Source of the DNA: Thermoflexus hugenholtzii JAD2
Lineage (GTDB): Bacteria; Chloroflexota; Anaerolineae; J036; Brachytrichaceae
Assembly: GCA_945877855.1 (NCBI GenBank)
Contig: CAMDWA010000022.1
Coordinates: 1-39,935 of the forward strand
DNA: 39,935 nt
Direction: 5' to 3'
Below the pieces are notes generated by a model, which saw only the letters and a list, made by a program, of their open reading frames with translations, ran no database searches and was not told the DNA's origin. A program made the position numbers and the translations under genes. Positions 1-7,605 of this stretch are shown piece after piece. The number at the start of each line of letters is the position of its first letter. The first letter of the stretch is position 1.

Positions 1-1
1 C

Positions 2-1759
2 GCACTGTTTCTAGCCAGCCACACCTTTCACATCAAATACAGCACCCAAGTGATGCTCGAAGCGTTGCCCTCGCTGACCAGCCTACTGTGTGTGTTGGCC
101 TATCTAAAAGCCCAACCTGCCCCACATACGCGGCGGGCATGGCTACTACTCAGCGCCATCATGTTGGGCCTTACCGCCGCCTCAAAATATTTATATGTCG
201 TGGCGGGCGTGGCGGTGTTGCTCGATTGGGTCTTACGCGCCACATCGGCCCATCGCCCCACACCCATCTTACGTGGGCTAGTTGGCCCGCTGATCTGGGG
301 CGGGTTGGGCGTACTGGTCTTTTTTGCGGTGCAGCCCTATTTGTGGGCCGACCCAATCACGCGCCTCAGCGAAAGCGTGTTGTATCACGGGGGCTTTGCC
401 CAAAGCGCCCATGTGCAAAATGCAGGTTTGCCTTGGTGGCAACCGCTGCTCTATTTGTTTAGCACCTTGCCCGGCCTACGCATGTCCCCCACCTTCGCTT
501 ATCTTGCCTTGCCCGATGTCTGGTTTACACTGTTGGCGCTAGTCGGGCTAAGGCACACTTGGCACAAACAGCGCCTGTGGGTGATCTGGTTTGGCTTGGC
601 TTTGCTGTTTTTGTTACTATGGAACACCAAATGGCCGCAATACATGCTCATTCTCAGCGCACCCTTATGCATGATGGCCGCCGATGGGGCACGCGAGGTG
701 CTATGGCCGGCCTTGCGGCGCTGGGCACACGCCGCCCGCCACCCCCAACGCCCGCCATTCAACTGGGCACAAGCGTGGGGCGAATGGAAAACCGCGCTGC
801 CTTGGCTGCTGCCCGGGGCCATCGCCTTGTTATTGCTCAGCGGTTTCCCGCTGCTTTACACCTTCTTCATGGCCTTAACCGACCTTAATGCCCGCAGCAT
901 TCGCGATGCCCTAAATGGCGCAGTCGTGCAGCAAGCCTTGGGCGGGTTGGTTGGCGCATTCCCCGCCAATGTCACCGTCGACATCATGCGCGGGCGGGCC
1001 GCCCAAAACAGCCAAGTCAGTTATGCTGGCTTTGGCTTGCTGGCCCAATTGTTTAGCCTTGGCAGCAGTGGCGGCTTAAATCTGGTGTTGTTCACCGATA
1101 TTATTTGGATGGTGTTGTCGGTCACGGCCCAAAGCATCATGGGCGTAGCCGTAGCATTGTTGCTCAATGGCAAACGGCTGCGCTTTGCCCGCGCTTGGCG
1201 CACCCTGTTTATCTTGCCTTGGGCTGTGCCAGAATTTGTTGGGGCCATTGCATGGGGCAATATTTTTGAACCCGAAGCGGGCTTGGTGGCGTGGCTTTTG
1301 GGCACGGTCTTTGCATGGCGCAGCAGTGTCGGGTTAACCTTGTTGGTCTTGCTGGTTGCCGCCACCTGGATGGGCTTCCCGATGGTCATGCTGGCCGCCA
1401 GTGCCGCGCTCAAACTCATCCCCATCGAAACCAAAGAAGCCGCGCAACTGGATGGCGCCTCGCGCTGGCAAACCCTGCGTTGGATCACCCTGCCCTTGCT
1501 TGCGCCACTGGTCACGCCCGTCATCCTCATCCGCGCCATCGCGGCCTTTAACCAGTTTTATCTGTTCGATGGCTTGCATCCGCCCCTGTTTAACACCCTC
1601 AGCCACATTTCATATCAGGTGTTCGACCCCTCGGGTGGCTATGGCGGGCAATTTGCCGTCTCAGCCGCCATCAATTTGCTCAATGTGTTGGTGTTGATTA
1701 TTTTGCTGGTTATTTTTAACAAACGCACCCGCGCCGCCGAAGGGGTGACCTATGTTTAA
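2..1759 (+). CDS. GT39-like membrane glycosyltransferase fused to MalF-type sugar ABC permease (5' partial)
   Basis: The reading frame is open to the left edge, so the N-terminus is missing; the first in-window start (GTG at 50) is internal. The first ~230 residues are hydrophobic and resemble the C-terminal membrane part of dolichyl-phosphate-mannose-type (GT39/PMT) glycosyltransferases, with a motif ending STQVMLEALPSL at the very start and a 'W.KWPQYM' stretch later. After an Arg/Pro-rich linker (about residues 225-245) a complete MalF-like permease follows, with about six membrane segments and the EAA loop (EAAQLDGASRWQTLRWITLP) that contacts the ABC ATPase. No stop or frame change separates the halves. 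The permease would form the channel with the next gene product; the ATPase and binding protein are not in the window. The permease assignment is firm and the glycosyltransferase half is likely. Whether the fusion is real or an assembly artefact cannot be decided here. Confidence 0.8.
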   Translation, partial: ALFLASHTFHIKYSTQVMLEALPSLTSLLCVLAYLKAQPAPHTRRAWLLLSAIMLGLTAASKYLYVVAGVAVLLDWVLRATSAHRPTPILRGLVGPLIWGGLGVLVFFAVQPYLWADPITRLSESVLYHGGFAQSAHVQNAGLPWWQPLLYLFSTLPGLRMSPTFAYLALPDVWFTLLALVGLRHTWHKQRLWVIWFGLALLFLLLWNTKWPQYMLILSAPLCMMAADGAREVLWPALRRWAHAARHPQRPPFNWAQAWGEWKTALPWLLPGAIALLLLSGFPLLYTFFMALTDLNARSIRDALNGAVVQQALGGLVGAFPANVTVDIMRGRAAQNSQVSYAGFGLLAQLFSLGSSGGLNLVLFTDIIWMVLSVTAQSIMGVAVALLLNGKRLRFARAWRTLFILPWAVPEFVGAIAWGNIFEPEAGLVAWLLGTVFAWRSSVGLTLLVLLVAATWMGFPMVMLAASAALKLIPIETKEAAQLDGASRWQTLRWITLPLLAPLVTPVILIRAIAAFNQFYLFDGLHPPLFNTLSHISYQVFDPSGGYGGQFAVSAAINLLNVLVLIILLVIFNKRTRAAEGVTYV

Positions 1760-2609
1760 GCCACAGCCCGGGCTGGCGCTAGGCTGTGTGCGGCAAATGG
1801 CCTTGTGCGCAGTCGCGGCATTCGTGCTGCTGCCCATTGTCACCTTGGGGGTGATTGCCTTCGACGGCACGCTCAACAGCGCCCGTATTTTAGAATTTCG
1901 CTGGCTGCCGCGCCGTTTTAGCCTTGAACCGTTTCACATTGCATGGACCAGCCCGGCCCAAAATCAGCCCTTCACCCAATTTTTGGTCAATAGCCTGTTG
2001 TTGTCGGGCGGCAGCGCCGCGCTGGTGCTGGTTGGCGGCGCAAGTATGGCCTATGCCTTTGCGCGGATGCGCTTTGTCGGTCGCAAATTGGGGTTGTTTG
2101 CCTTGTTGGTCGGGGCCTTTTTGCCGCCGGTGGCGCTCATGGTTCCCCTGTATTTGCTGCTCACAAGCTTAGGCATTCGCACCACCTTATGGGGCTTGCT
2201 GGCAACGTACACCGCCTTTGCCCTGCCGTTGGCCATTTGGAACATGCGCGCAGCCTTTCAGGCCGTGCCGCGTGAGTTAGAAGAAGCGGCCTTTCTCGAC
2301 GGGGCCGGGCCATTCAACACCTTTATGCGGGTGGCCTTACCGATGGCGCTGCCGCCCATCTTGGTGGCAGGCCTGATCGCATTTTTGGGGGCCTATACCG
2401 AGTTTGCAATGGGCTGGCTGTTGCTCAATGACCCCGAACGCATGACCTTGGCGATGGCCTTGCGCAACATGAGTGGTTATTTTGCCAGTGCTTGGAATGT
2501 GTTGGCAGCCTTTACCCTGCTCATGTGCGCCCCCGTCATCGTGGTATTTTTGACGCTGCAAAACTATTTACTCAATGGCTTGGTGGTGGATATCGCGTCG
2601 GATCTGTGA
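1752..2609 (+). CDS. MalG-type carbohydrate ABC transporter permease
   Basis: This 285-residue integral membrane protein has about six hydrophobic segments and the second EAA loop (ELEEAAFLDGAGPFNTFMRV, then ALP) typical of MalG-like subunits of CUT1 sugar importers. It would pair with the MalF-like half of the preceding protein to form the inner-membrane pore. The ATG overlaps the end of the upstream gene by 8 bp, so the two are translationally coupled in one operon. No substrate-binding protein or ATPase follows; by family precedent the binding protein lies upstream and the ATPase may be a shared MsiK-like subunit elsewhere. The substrate cannot be told from a permease. The gene ends in TGA, one sign that TGA is an ordinary stop codon in this genome. 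Confidence 0.9.
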   Translation: MFKPQPGLALGCVRQMALCAVAAFVLLPIVTLGVIAFDGTLNSARILEFRWLPRRFSLEPFHIAWTSPAQNQPFTQFLVNSLLLSGGSAALVLVGGASMAYAFARMRFVGRKLGLFALLVGAFLPPVALMVPLYLLLTSLGIRTTLWGLLATYTAFALPLAIWNMRAAFQAVPRELEEAAFLDGAGPFNTFMRVALPMALPPILVAGLIAFLGAYTEFAMGWLLLNDPERMTLAMALRNMSGYFASAWNVLAAFTLLMCAPVIVVFLTLQNYLLNGLVVDIASDL

Positions 2610-2957
2610 GCTGTGTCCATAACCGGACAGGCATCATTGGCACGAAACCATTCGCCCCTCCCCCAACCCCTCCCGCAAGCGGGAGGGGAGTGCGACTCCT
2701 CCCCCGCTTGCGGGGGAGGCTGGGAGGGGGGATATTGGCGAATTTTGTAAGAGTCAAGATCATAGTGAAAGCATAAGATCATCATTTTTGCACAACCTCT
2801 GTCATTTCTCGCCCGGCTAAAAATGATGGGATCCGGCCTTACTAAAAATTTAATCTTACCCAAATGCCTGTTTTAAGGAATTTCTAAATAGGAGGGAGGG
2901 GATTTTCTAAATTTTATGTTAATATCGCGATTATTACTCTTAACTGGGAGTTTTTCC
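2610..2957. other. Intergenic region with GC-rich palindrome
   Basis: This 348-bp stretch holds no supportable gene. It contains the GC-rich palindromic element at 2655-2731, followed by AT-richer DNA. Near its end is GGGAG at 2946-2950, the ribosome binding site of the gene starting with GTG at 2958. No clear intrinsic terminator for the permease operon is seen apart from the palindrome itself. Confidence 0.6.
2655..2731. repeat. GC-rich palindromic repeat element, copy 1
   Basis: An imperfect inverted repeat of about 77 bp. The left arm begins CCCCTCCCCCAACCCCTCCC and carries the inner palindrome CCCGCAAGCGGG. The right arm carries CCCGCTTGCGGG and ends GGCTGGGAGGGGGG. Both ends read CCCCTCCC when taken inward, like a MITE or REP element. 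A second, expanded copy lies at 9569-9779. The element follows the permease stop codon and could form a strong RNA hairpin. Confidence 0.75.
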
Positions 2958-4154
2958 GTGAAATCCTTTCCCCTCTCATATATTTCTTTCAAAAAACACA
3001 AACGCTACTTCCCGCTCATTCTCATTTTAGCCACCATTTCACTGGGGCAATTGCCCCTACCGGCCCTTGCTGCGACTTGGACCGCTGACACCTCTGGCAC
3101 GACGGCTCAGTTGAATGGTGTCTCTTGCGCCAGCAGCAGCTTTTGTAAGGCGGTGGGGAGTAGTGGCACCATTTTAAGCTGGGATGGCAGCGCATGGTCG
3201 GCTGACACCTCTGGCACGACGAGTATTTTGTTTAGCGTATCCTGCGTCAGCAATAGCTTTTGTAAGGCGGTGGGTCAAAATGGCACTATTTTAAGCTGGG
3301 ATGGTAGCACATGGTCGGCTGACACCTCTAACACGTCGAATAGTTTGAATGGTGTCTCCTGCGCCAGCAACAGCTTTTGTAAGGCGGTGGGTCAGGCCAG
3401 CAAGATTGTAAGCTGGAATGGCAGTGCATGGTCGGCTGACACCTCTGTCCCATCAGTTACTTTGAATGGTGTCTCCTGCGCCAGCGACAGCTTTTGTAAG
3501 GTGGTAGGGAATGTTGGCACCATTTTAAGCTGGAACGGCAGCGCATGGTCGACTGCCAGCGCTGGCACGACGGATTATGTGAAAAACGTCTCCTGCCTCA
3601 GCAGCAGCTTTTGTAAGGCGGTGGGTCAAAATGGCAGGGTTCTAAGCTGGGATGGCAGCGCATGGTCGGCTGACACCTCTGGCACGACGAATAGTTTGAA
3701 TGGTGTCTCCTGCGCCAGCAGCAGCCTTTGTAAGGCGGTAGGTTTTAGTAACACGGTTATAAGCTGGGATGGCAGCGCATGGTCGGCTGACAGCGCTAGC
3801 ACAACGAATAGCGTCTCCTGCGTCAGCGGCAGCCTTTGTAAAGCGGTAGGGACGAGTAGCAAGATTTTTTCGTTGGGAATCGCCACAACAGAGACACCCA
3901 CCCCCACACCAACCGCCACCGCGGCGACAACAGAGACACCTACCCCCACACCAACCGCCACCGCGGCGGCAACAGAGACACCCACCCCCACACCAACCGC
4001 CACGGCGGCGGCAACAGAGACATCCACCCACACCCCCACACCAACCGCAACGGCAACGGCAACAAGCACCCCGCCTGCCACGCCGCCCCCGCCCCCTGCG
4101 CCCGGGGCCGATTTTGCCCAAACCCAAAAATTAACACCAACCAAGTGCAACTGA
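2958..4154 (+). CDS. Exported protein with seven ~39-residue Cys-pair repeats and Thr/Pro-rich linker
   Basis: The chosen start is GTG at 2958, seven bases after GGGAG; an in-frame ATG at 2916 lacks such a site. A signal peptide (KKHKRYFPLILILATISLG...ALA) is followed by seven repeats of about 39 residues, the last one short. Their core is GVSCASSSFCKAVG..GTILSWDGSAW, with two cysteines six apart in every repeat. The pattern suggests a beta-propeller-like or solenoid surface protein with a disulfide per repeat. A low-complexity linker of repeated ETPTPTPTATAA then leads to PGADFAQTQK, where the frame runs on to a TGA at 4152. The natural continuation (an Ig-like domain) is in the -1 frame at 4145-4552, so the gene is either frameshifted or recoded at the A5 run 4126-4130. 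Function unknown; probably cell-surface. Confidence 0.75.
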   Translation: MKSFPLSYISFKKHKRYFPLILILATISLGQLPLPALAATWTADTSGTTAQLNGVSCASSSFCKAVGSSGTILSWDGSAWSADTSGTTSILFSVSCVSNSFCKAVGQNGTILSWDGSTWSADTSNTSNSLNGVSCASNSFCKAVGQASKIVSWNGSAWSADTSVPSVTLNGVSCASDSFCKVVGNVGTILSWNGSAWSTASAGTTDYVKNVSCLSSSFCKAVGQNGRVLSWDGSAWSADTSGTTNSLNGVSCASSSLCKAVGFSNTVISWDGSAWSADSASTTNSVSCVSGSLCKAVGTSSKIFSLGIATTETPTPTPTATAATTETPTPTPTATAAATETPTPTPTATAAATETSTHTPTPTATATATSTPPATPPPPPAPGADFAQTQKLTPTKCN

Positions 4155-4552
4155 GTGTGCCCACGATCGGCGGCATCACGGTTGTTCCCGCCGGCGGCAG
4201 CATCAGCGACAACAAGACCTATGAAATTGGGTTGCCCATCCAAAACACCTCGCCAGCCGCGGCCTCGGCCGTGTTAGCCCGTCTCGACATTCCGGCTGGG
4301 CTACAGGTGACCTCGGTCAAATGGCAGAAAACCGGACAGTGGTATGTCGATGGCAACCTGCCAAGAACCTGCAGCTATGATGGCCGCACCGCTTATTGTG
4401 GCATTGGTCAATTGTGGTCGGGCATGACCGCGACCATCACCGTGCGGTTTTCGGCGGCCCCCGGCCAATACAGCTTGGGCATCGCGGCTGAAGATTTGGC
4501 CCTTTATGATGCGCCGGGCAACCGCACCACCCTGCAATTCAACGTAAATTAA
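4145..4552 (+). CDS. Ig-like C-terminal domain of the preceding repeat protein (displaced by -1 frame)
   Basis: This frame encodes about 135 residues resembling a CARDB/DUF11-type immunoglobulin-like domain of bacterial surface proteins (VPTIGGITVVPAGGS, then YEIGLPIQNTSPAAAS, ending TTLQFNVN). The first in-frame start candidate is GTG at 4145, without a ribosome binding site. The frame is open further upstream and reads KINTNQVQLSVP from the A-run at 4126-4130. Joining there to the upstream frame gives one protein: signal peptide, seven repeats, Thr/Pro linker and Ig-like domain. I therefore treat it as the C-terminal part of the same gene, separated by a one-base indel, a sequencing error in a homopolymer, or a -1 slip on AAA. 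Independent expression is unlikely. Confidence 0.6.
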   Translation: MQLSVPTIGGITVVPAGGSISDNKTYEIGLPIQNTSPAAASAVLARLDIPAGLQVTSVKWQKTGQWYVDGNLPRTCSYDGRTAYCGIGQLWSGMTATITVRFSAAPGQYSLGIAAEDLALYDAPGNRTTLQFNVN

Positions 4553-4612
4553 CCCCGCCGAACCCCCAAGTTAGGCAAGTCTCGGAGGTCAAGGCAGCTT
4601 GGCCCCTCAACT

Positions 4613-4656
4613 AAAATGAAGTTCATGCGCAAAGGCTTGCGCATGAACTTCATTTT
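4613..4656. terminator. Bidirectional hairpin terminator
   Basis: The arms 4613-4632 and 4637-4656 are perfectly complementary over 20 bp with loop AGGC. The left arm starts AAAA and the right arm ends TTTT, so each strand has a U-run after the stem. It lies between convergent genes (repeat protein on +, desaturase fusion on -), which fits a bidirectional intrinsic terminator. Confidence 0.85.
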
Positions 4657-4746
4657 ATTGTATATCACGCTTATCATTCCGAAATTCAAAGACGCGGCTC
4701 AGAAAATTCGCGTCCAACAAGTTGGAGAAACTTATAACCTCTAAGT

Positions 4747-4907
4747 GTCATCCCGACGCGCAGCGAGGGATCCCTGAAGATTAAATTGGGCAAATATGTA
4801 GTCAGGTCAGTTGAGATTTTGACCTGCCATTGTGACGCTTGTGTCAGTTTAGGCAACAGGGATCCCTCACAGTTTACCCTGAGTTTATCGAAGGGTATCG
4901 GGATGAC
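4747..4907. repeat. MITE-like element with GTCATCCCGA / TCGGGATGAC ends
   Basis: The element opens with GTCATCCCGA and closes with its exact inverse TCGGGATGAC. Inside each end sits the self-complementary decamer AGGGATCCCT (4766-4775 and 4858-4867). Total length is about 161 bp with no coding capacity. Only one full copy lies in the window. Confidence 0.65.
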
Positions 4908-5067
4908 GCATCGAATATATGAATATATCTAAGTTTCTGAGCAATACATAGACGCTGAGCGGTGCAAGGTGTCCAGCAAGGTAGAAAAACTTATTGCCTC
5001 ATCGGGATGACGATTTTCATATTGGCGTTTATTGACAATATCGAGCGCATTTAAAGAACGCACAAAC

Positions 5068-7356
5068 CTAAAATGCATCAAACGAAATCTGCTCACTCGG
5101 CACATGCAACGACTTGAGCATAAGCGTAGCCGATTGGATCATGGCGGGTGGCCCACACAAATAATATTCAATGGCGGTGGGGTCGCGGTGGGTAGCCAGA
5201 TACTCATTTTGCAGCACCTCGTGAATAAAGCCAGTGCTGCCTTGCCATGCATCGCTAGGCAATGGCTCAGACAACGCCACATGAAAGCTAAAGTTGGGGT
5301 GTTGCTGCGCCAACGCACCAAAATAATCTTGATAAAACAGCTCTTGGGCGCTGCGTGCGCCATACCAATAGCTGATTTTGCGTGCGGTTTTGCTATTTTC
5401 GAGCAAATGCGAAATATGGGACCGCAAGGGGGCCATACCCGCCCCGCCGCCCAGATACACCATCTCACGCAGGGTAGGCCGCATCAAAAAGTCGCCAAAC
5501 GGGCCGATGGCGCTGACGGTATCACCCGCTTTCAGCGAAAATGCATAGGTTGAGCCAACGCCGGCCGGGCAATCTTGCCCACGCGGCGGGGTGGCGATGC
5601 GAATATTAAAACGCACGTGTTTGTCTTTGAGCGGGGTTGAGGCAAATGAATAATTGCGCCGACACGCCACCGCATTGCCAACCACCGAGTCGAACACATG
5701 CTGCCGCTGCCACACTTCGGCATAGGGTTGCTGCACTTCGATGCCATGCAAACTGCGCTCAGCATAGGCCGGAATGTTCAATTGCAAATATTGCCCAGCC
5801 TGATAGTTGAGGGCAGGTGAATCGGCAGTCGGCGCTAGCACCAATTCTTTGATAAAGGTCGCCACATTGTCGTTGCTCACCACGTTAAAGGTATACACCT
5901 TTTGCGCTGTTTTTGCACCCAAGCCCCCCGCCGAGTTGAGGTCAAGCGCGATTACGCCATCACGTTCACGCACCTGATAGGTCTTAAGCGCCAAACACGC
6001 GGGGGCGCGTTGGGATGAACCATCTCGAAAATCGAAGCGCCCGTTATGTTTGGGGCACTCGATCTGATTGCCCAACACCAAGCCATCGGCCAAATGGGCA
6101 TTGCCATGCGTGCAAATACCCTCGCTGGCGTGTAATGTGCCAGCGGCAGTGCGATAAATGGCATAGGTTTTATTGTCGTGGTCAAAACGCAACACATCGG
6201 CTTTTTTGAGTTGGGCGGCAGGGCACACCTCAATCCAGCCATCAACCGCCACCCGTCCCGCCGCCGTCACCGCTTTTGCCAAATAAGGCGCTTCGATCTT
6301 GCTAAATGGGGTTGGAATGACGCGCTTGACATAATAAGCGGGGTCTTTGCGCTGACGCAACACCGCCGGAATAATTTCACGATAGGCTTCGCGTAAGCCA
6401 TTGTAGGGTTTGGGCATATCGGCCTTGACCAACGCGTGCAAGCGCGGCAAGGCATGATAAGGGACGAGGGGGAACATGTGATGCTCGACGTGATAATTCA
6501 TGTTCAAATATAAATAGCGATTGAGCCGATTCATATACACGGTGCGGCAATTGAGGCGATGGTCGAGCACATTTTCGGCCAGCCCAGCATGTTGGGTGAG
6601 GCCATACACCACCATGAGCCACGAGCCATAAAAATTGGGCAGCCCGACCAACATCAGCGGCAAAATGCTGCCAAGGTAAATCGCCAAGCCAATGACACAG
6701 GCATAAATCAAGACATAAATCCGCGCGCGCCAAATCACCGCGTTATATTGCGATTCTGGCAAAAAGGTCAATTCTTCGGGTGTAAAACGCCCAACACAAT
6801 GCAAGGCCACCTCACGCATATATTTTCGGGTGGCACCCAACCCCACAAAACCAGTCATCAGATTAAACAAATTGGTCGGTCGTTGCACTGCAATTTCGGG
6901 GTCACGCCCAACAATGATGGTGTCGCTATGATGACGGGTGTGGCTCCAACGCCAAATAACAGACTCGCGCCGCACCATAAACGAGGCAATTTCATACAGG
7001 GCATTGTTCATCCAATCGGTTTTAAACGCCGTGCCATGCCCAGCCTCATGCCAACGCGCATCTGAAGTAGAGCCATAAAGCACGCCATAGGCCGCAAATG
7101 GCAAGATGGCCCACCACGTGCCCCACAATGCAATGCCTGCCGCCGCAAAACCAAACAACAGCGCAAACCACAAGATCGTGTCACGCAATGCCGGGCCATC
7201 GCGGCGCTCGAGCAAGGCTCGCATTTGTTCTTTTGGCACAGGCGAGGTATACCAACGCGCCTCGGCTAACCCTTGCTCAATGGCACGGGCCGTCTCTTGC
7301 CCCACCAAGCTATAGTCTTTGCCCAGTGGCTTTGTCATTTGGGTGAGTGTTGTCAT
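5068..7356 (-). CDS. Self-contained desaturase/hydroxylase-Rieske-NqrF-type reductase fusion
   Basis: This 762-residue protein has three modules. Residues ~40-340 form a membrane fatty-acid-desaturase/hydroxylase domain with histidine boxes HEAGH (~103), HTRHH (~139) and HVEHH (~289), plus QHAGLAENVLDHRLN, as in MocD-like hydrocarbon oxygenases. Residues ~365-465 form a Rieske [2Fe-2S] domain with CTHG (C415, H417) and CPKH (C434, H437), like MocE. Residues ~480-762 form an FAD/NAD(P)H reductase with RRNYS (FAD), GGGAG (NAD) and CGPP, closest by eye to the C-terminal half of NqrF (GARSAQELFYQD, STGFIHEVLQNEYL). The plant-type ferredoxin of NqrF is absent; the Rieske domain replaces it. NADH electrons would pass FAD, then Rieske, then the diiron site to oxidise a lipid-like substrate. 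I chose ATG 7356: a TATCAT box sits six bases upstream, suggesting a leaderless mRNA, and the longer GTG start lies in a palindrome. Substrate unknown. Confidence 0.9.
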   Translation of the reverse strand: MTTLTQMTKPLGKDYSLVGQETARAIEQGLAEARWYTSPVPKEQMRALLERRDGPALRDTILWFALLFGFAAAGIALWGTWWAILPFAAYGVLYGSTSDARWHEAGHGTAFKTDWMNNALYEIASFMVRRESVIWRWSHTRHHSDTIIVGRDPEIAVQRPTNLFNLMTGFVGLGATRKYMREVALHCVGRFTPEELTFLPESQYNAVIWRARIYVLIYACVIGLAIYLGSILPLMLVGLPNFYGSWLMVVYGLTQHAGLAENVLDHRLNCRTVYMNRLNRYLYLNMNYHVEHHMFPLVPYHALPRLHALVKADMPKPYNGLREAYREIIPAVLRQRKDPAYYVKRVIPTPFSKIEAPYLAKAVTAAGRVAVDGWIEVCPAAQLKKADVLRFDHDNKTYAIYRTAAGTLHASEGICTHGNAHLADGLVLGNQIECPKHNGRFDFRDGSSQRAPACLALKTYQVRERDGVIALDLNSAGGLGAKTAQKVYTFNVVSNDNVATFIKELVLAPTADSPALNYQAGQYLQLNIPAYAERSLHGIEVQQPYAEVWQRQHVFDSVVGNAVACRRNYSFASTPLKDKHVRFNIRIATPPRGQDCPAGVGSTYAFSLKAGDTVSAIGPFGDFLMRPTLREMVYLGGGAGMAPLRSHISHLLENSKTARKISYWYGARSAQELFYQDYFGALAQQHPNFSFHVALSEPLPSDAWQGSTGFIHEVLQNEYLATHRDPTAIEYYLCGPPAMIQSATLMLKSLHVPSEQISFDAF

Positions 7357-7362
7357 GGCTAA

Positions 7363-7368
7363 ATGATA
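7363..7368 (-). promoter_or_regulatory. -10 box six bases before the desaturase-fusion start codon
   Basis: On the minus strand TATCAT is followed by six bases and then ATG. Transcription would begin at or next to the start codon, giving a leaderless mRNA, and no Shine-Dalgarno sequence is present. The same six-base spacing occurs at three other genes in this window (21123, 26108 and 26245). Confidence 0.55.
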
Positions 7369-7380
7369 GCATTTAATTAC

Positions 7381-7446
7381 AAACCTCGGAGGTCTTAGCA
7401 CAAGTTGCGGCTACAACATCAAGCTGCGCTAAGACCTCCGAGGTTT
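7381..7446. repeat. 19-bp inverted repeat upstream of the desaturase fusion
   Basis: The arms 7381-7399 (AAACCTCGGAGGTCTTAGC) and 7428-7446 are exact inverse copies, separated by 28 bases. The core CCTCGGAGG is itself a palindrome, and a related CTCGGAGGTC occurs at 4582-4591. The element lies between divergently transcribed genes. It may be a small repeat element or an operator; nothing decides between these. Confidence 0.6.
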
Positions 7447-7556
7447 TAGCAAAGACCTCGAGGATTTAATCTAAATCATTTCCCTTTCCCTTCTTAACAA
7501 AATCCAAATAACTTTTGCTTAAGCTTACAAGCAACAACTCGAAAAAATAAAAAACA

Positions 7557-7583
7557 GGCCGCACACAAGATTGTGTGTCGGCC
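7557..7583 (+). promoter_or_regulatory. Leader hairpin before the YHYH lipoprotein gene
   Basis: GGCCGCACACAA (7557-7568) pairs with TTGTGTGTCGGCC (7571-7583), with one bulged base. The hairpin ends 22 bases before the chosen ATG at 7606, so it would sit in the 5' leader near the ribosome binding site. A role in mRNA stability or translation control is possible but not shown. Confidence 0.4.
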
Positions 7584-7605
7584 CAAACTTAGCCAGAGGC
7601 TTAAG

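Larger units (their letters stand above)
4553..5067. other. Gene-free region with terminator and MITE-like repeat
   Basis: This 515-bp stretch between convergent genes holds a 20-bp perfect hairpin at 4613-4656 and a MITE-like palindromic element at 4747-4907. After the element there is a lone GGGATGACGA-type fragment near 5002-5011 that resembles its end. No coding sequence is supported. Confidence 0.6.

Noticed and set aside
3626-4243. Long minus-strand open frames opposite the Thr/Pro-rich linker
   Set aside because: They are the complement of repetitive ACC/CCC codons and give low-complexity Val/Gly proteins; the plus strand has the signal peptide and repeats.
5032-5553. 173-residue plus-strand frame over the desaturase fusion
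   Set aside because: It is antisense to the conserved reductase domain, has no family-like content, and no start signal.
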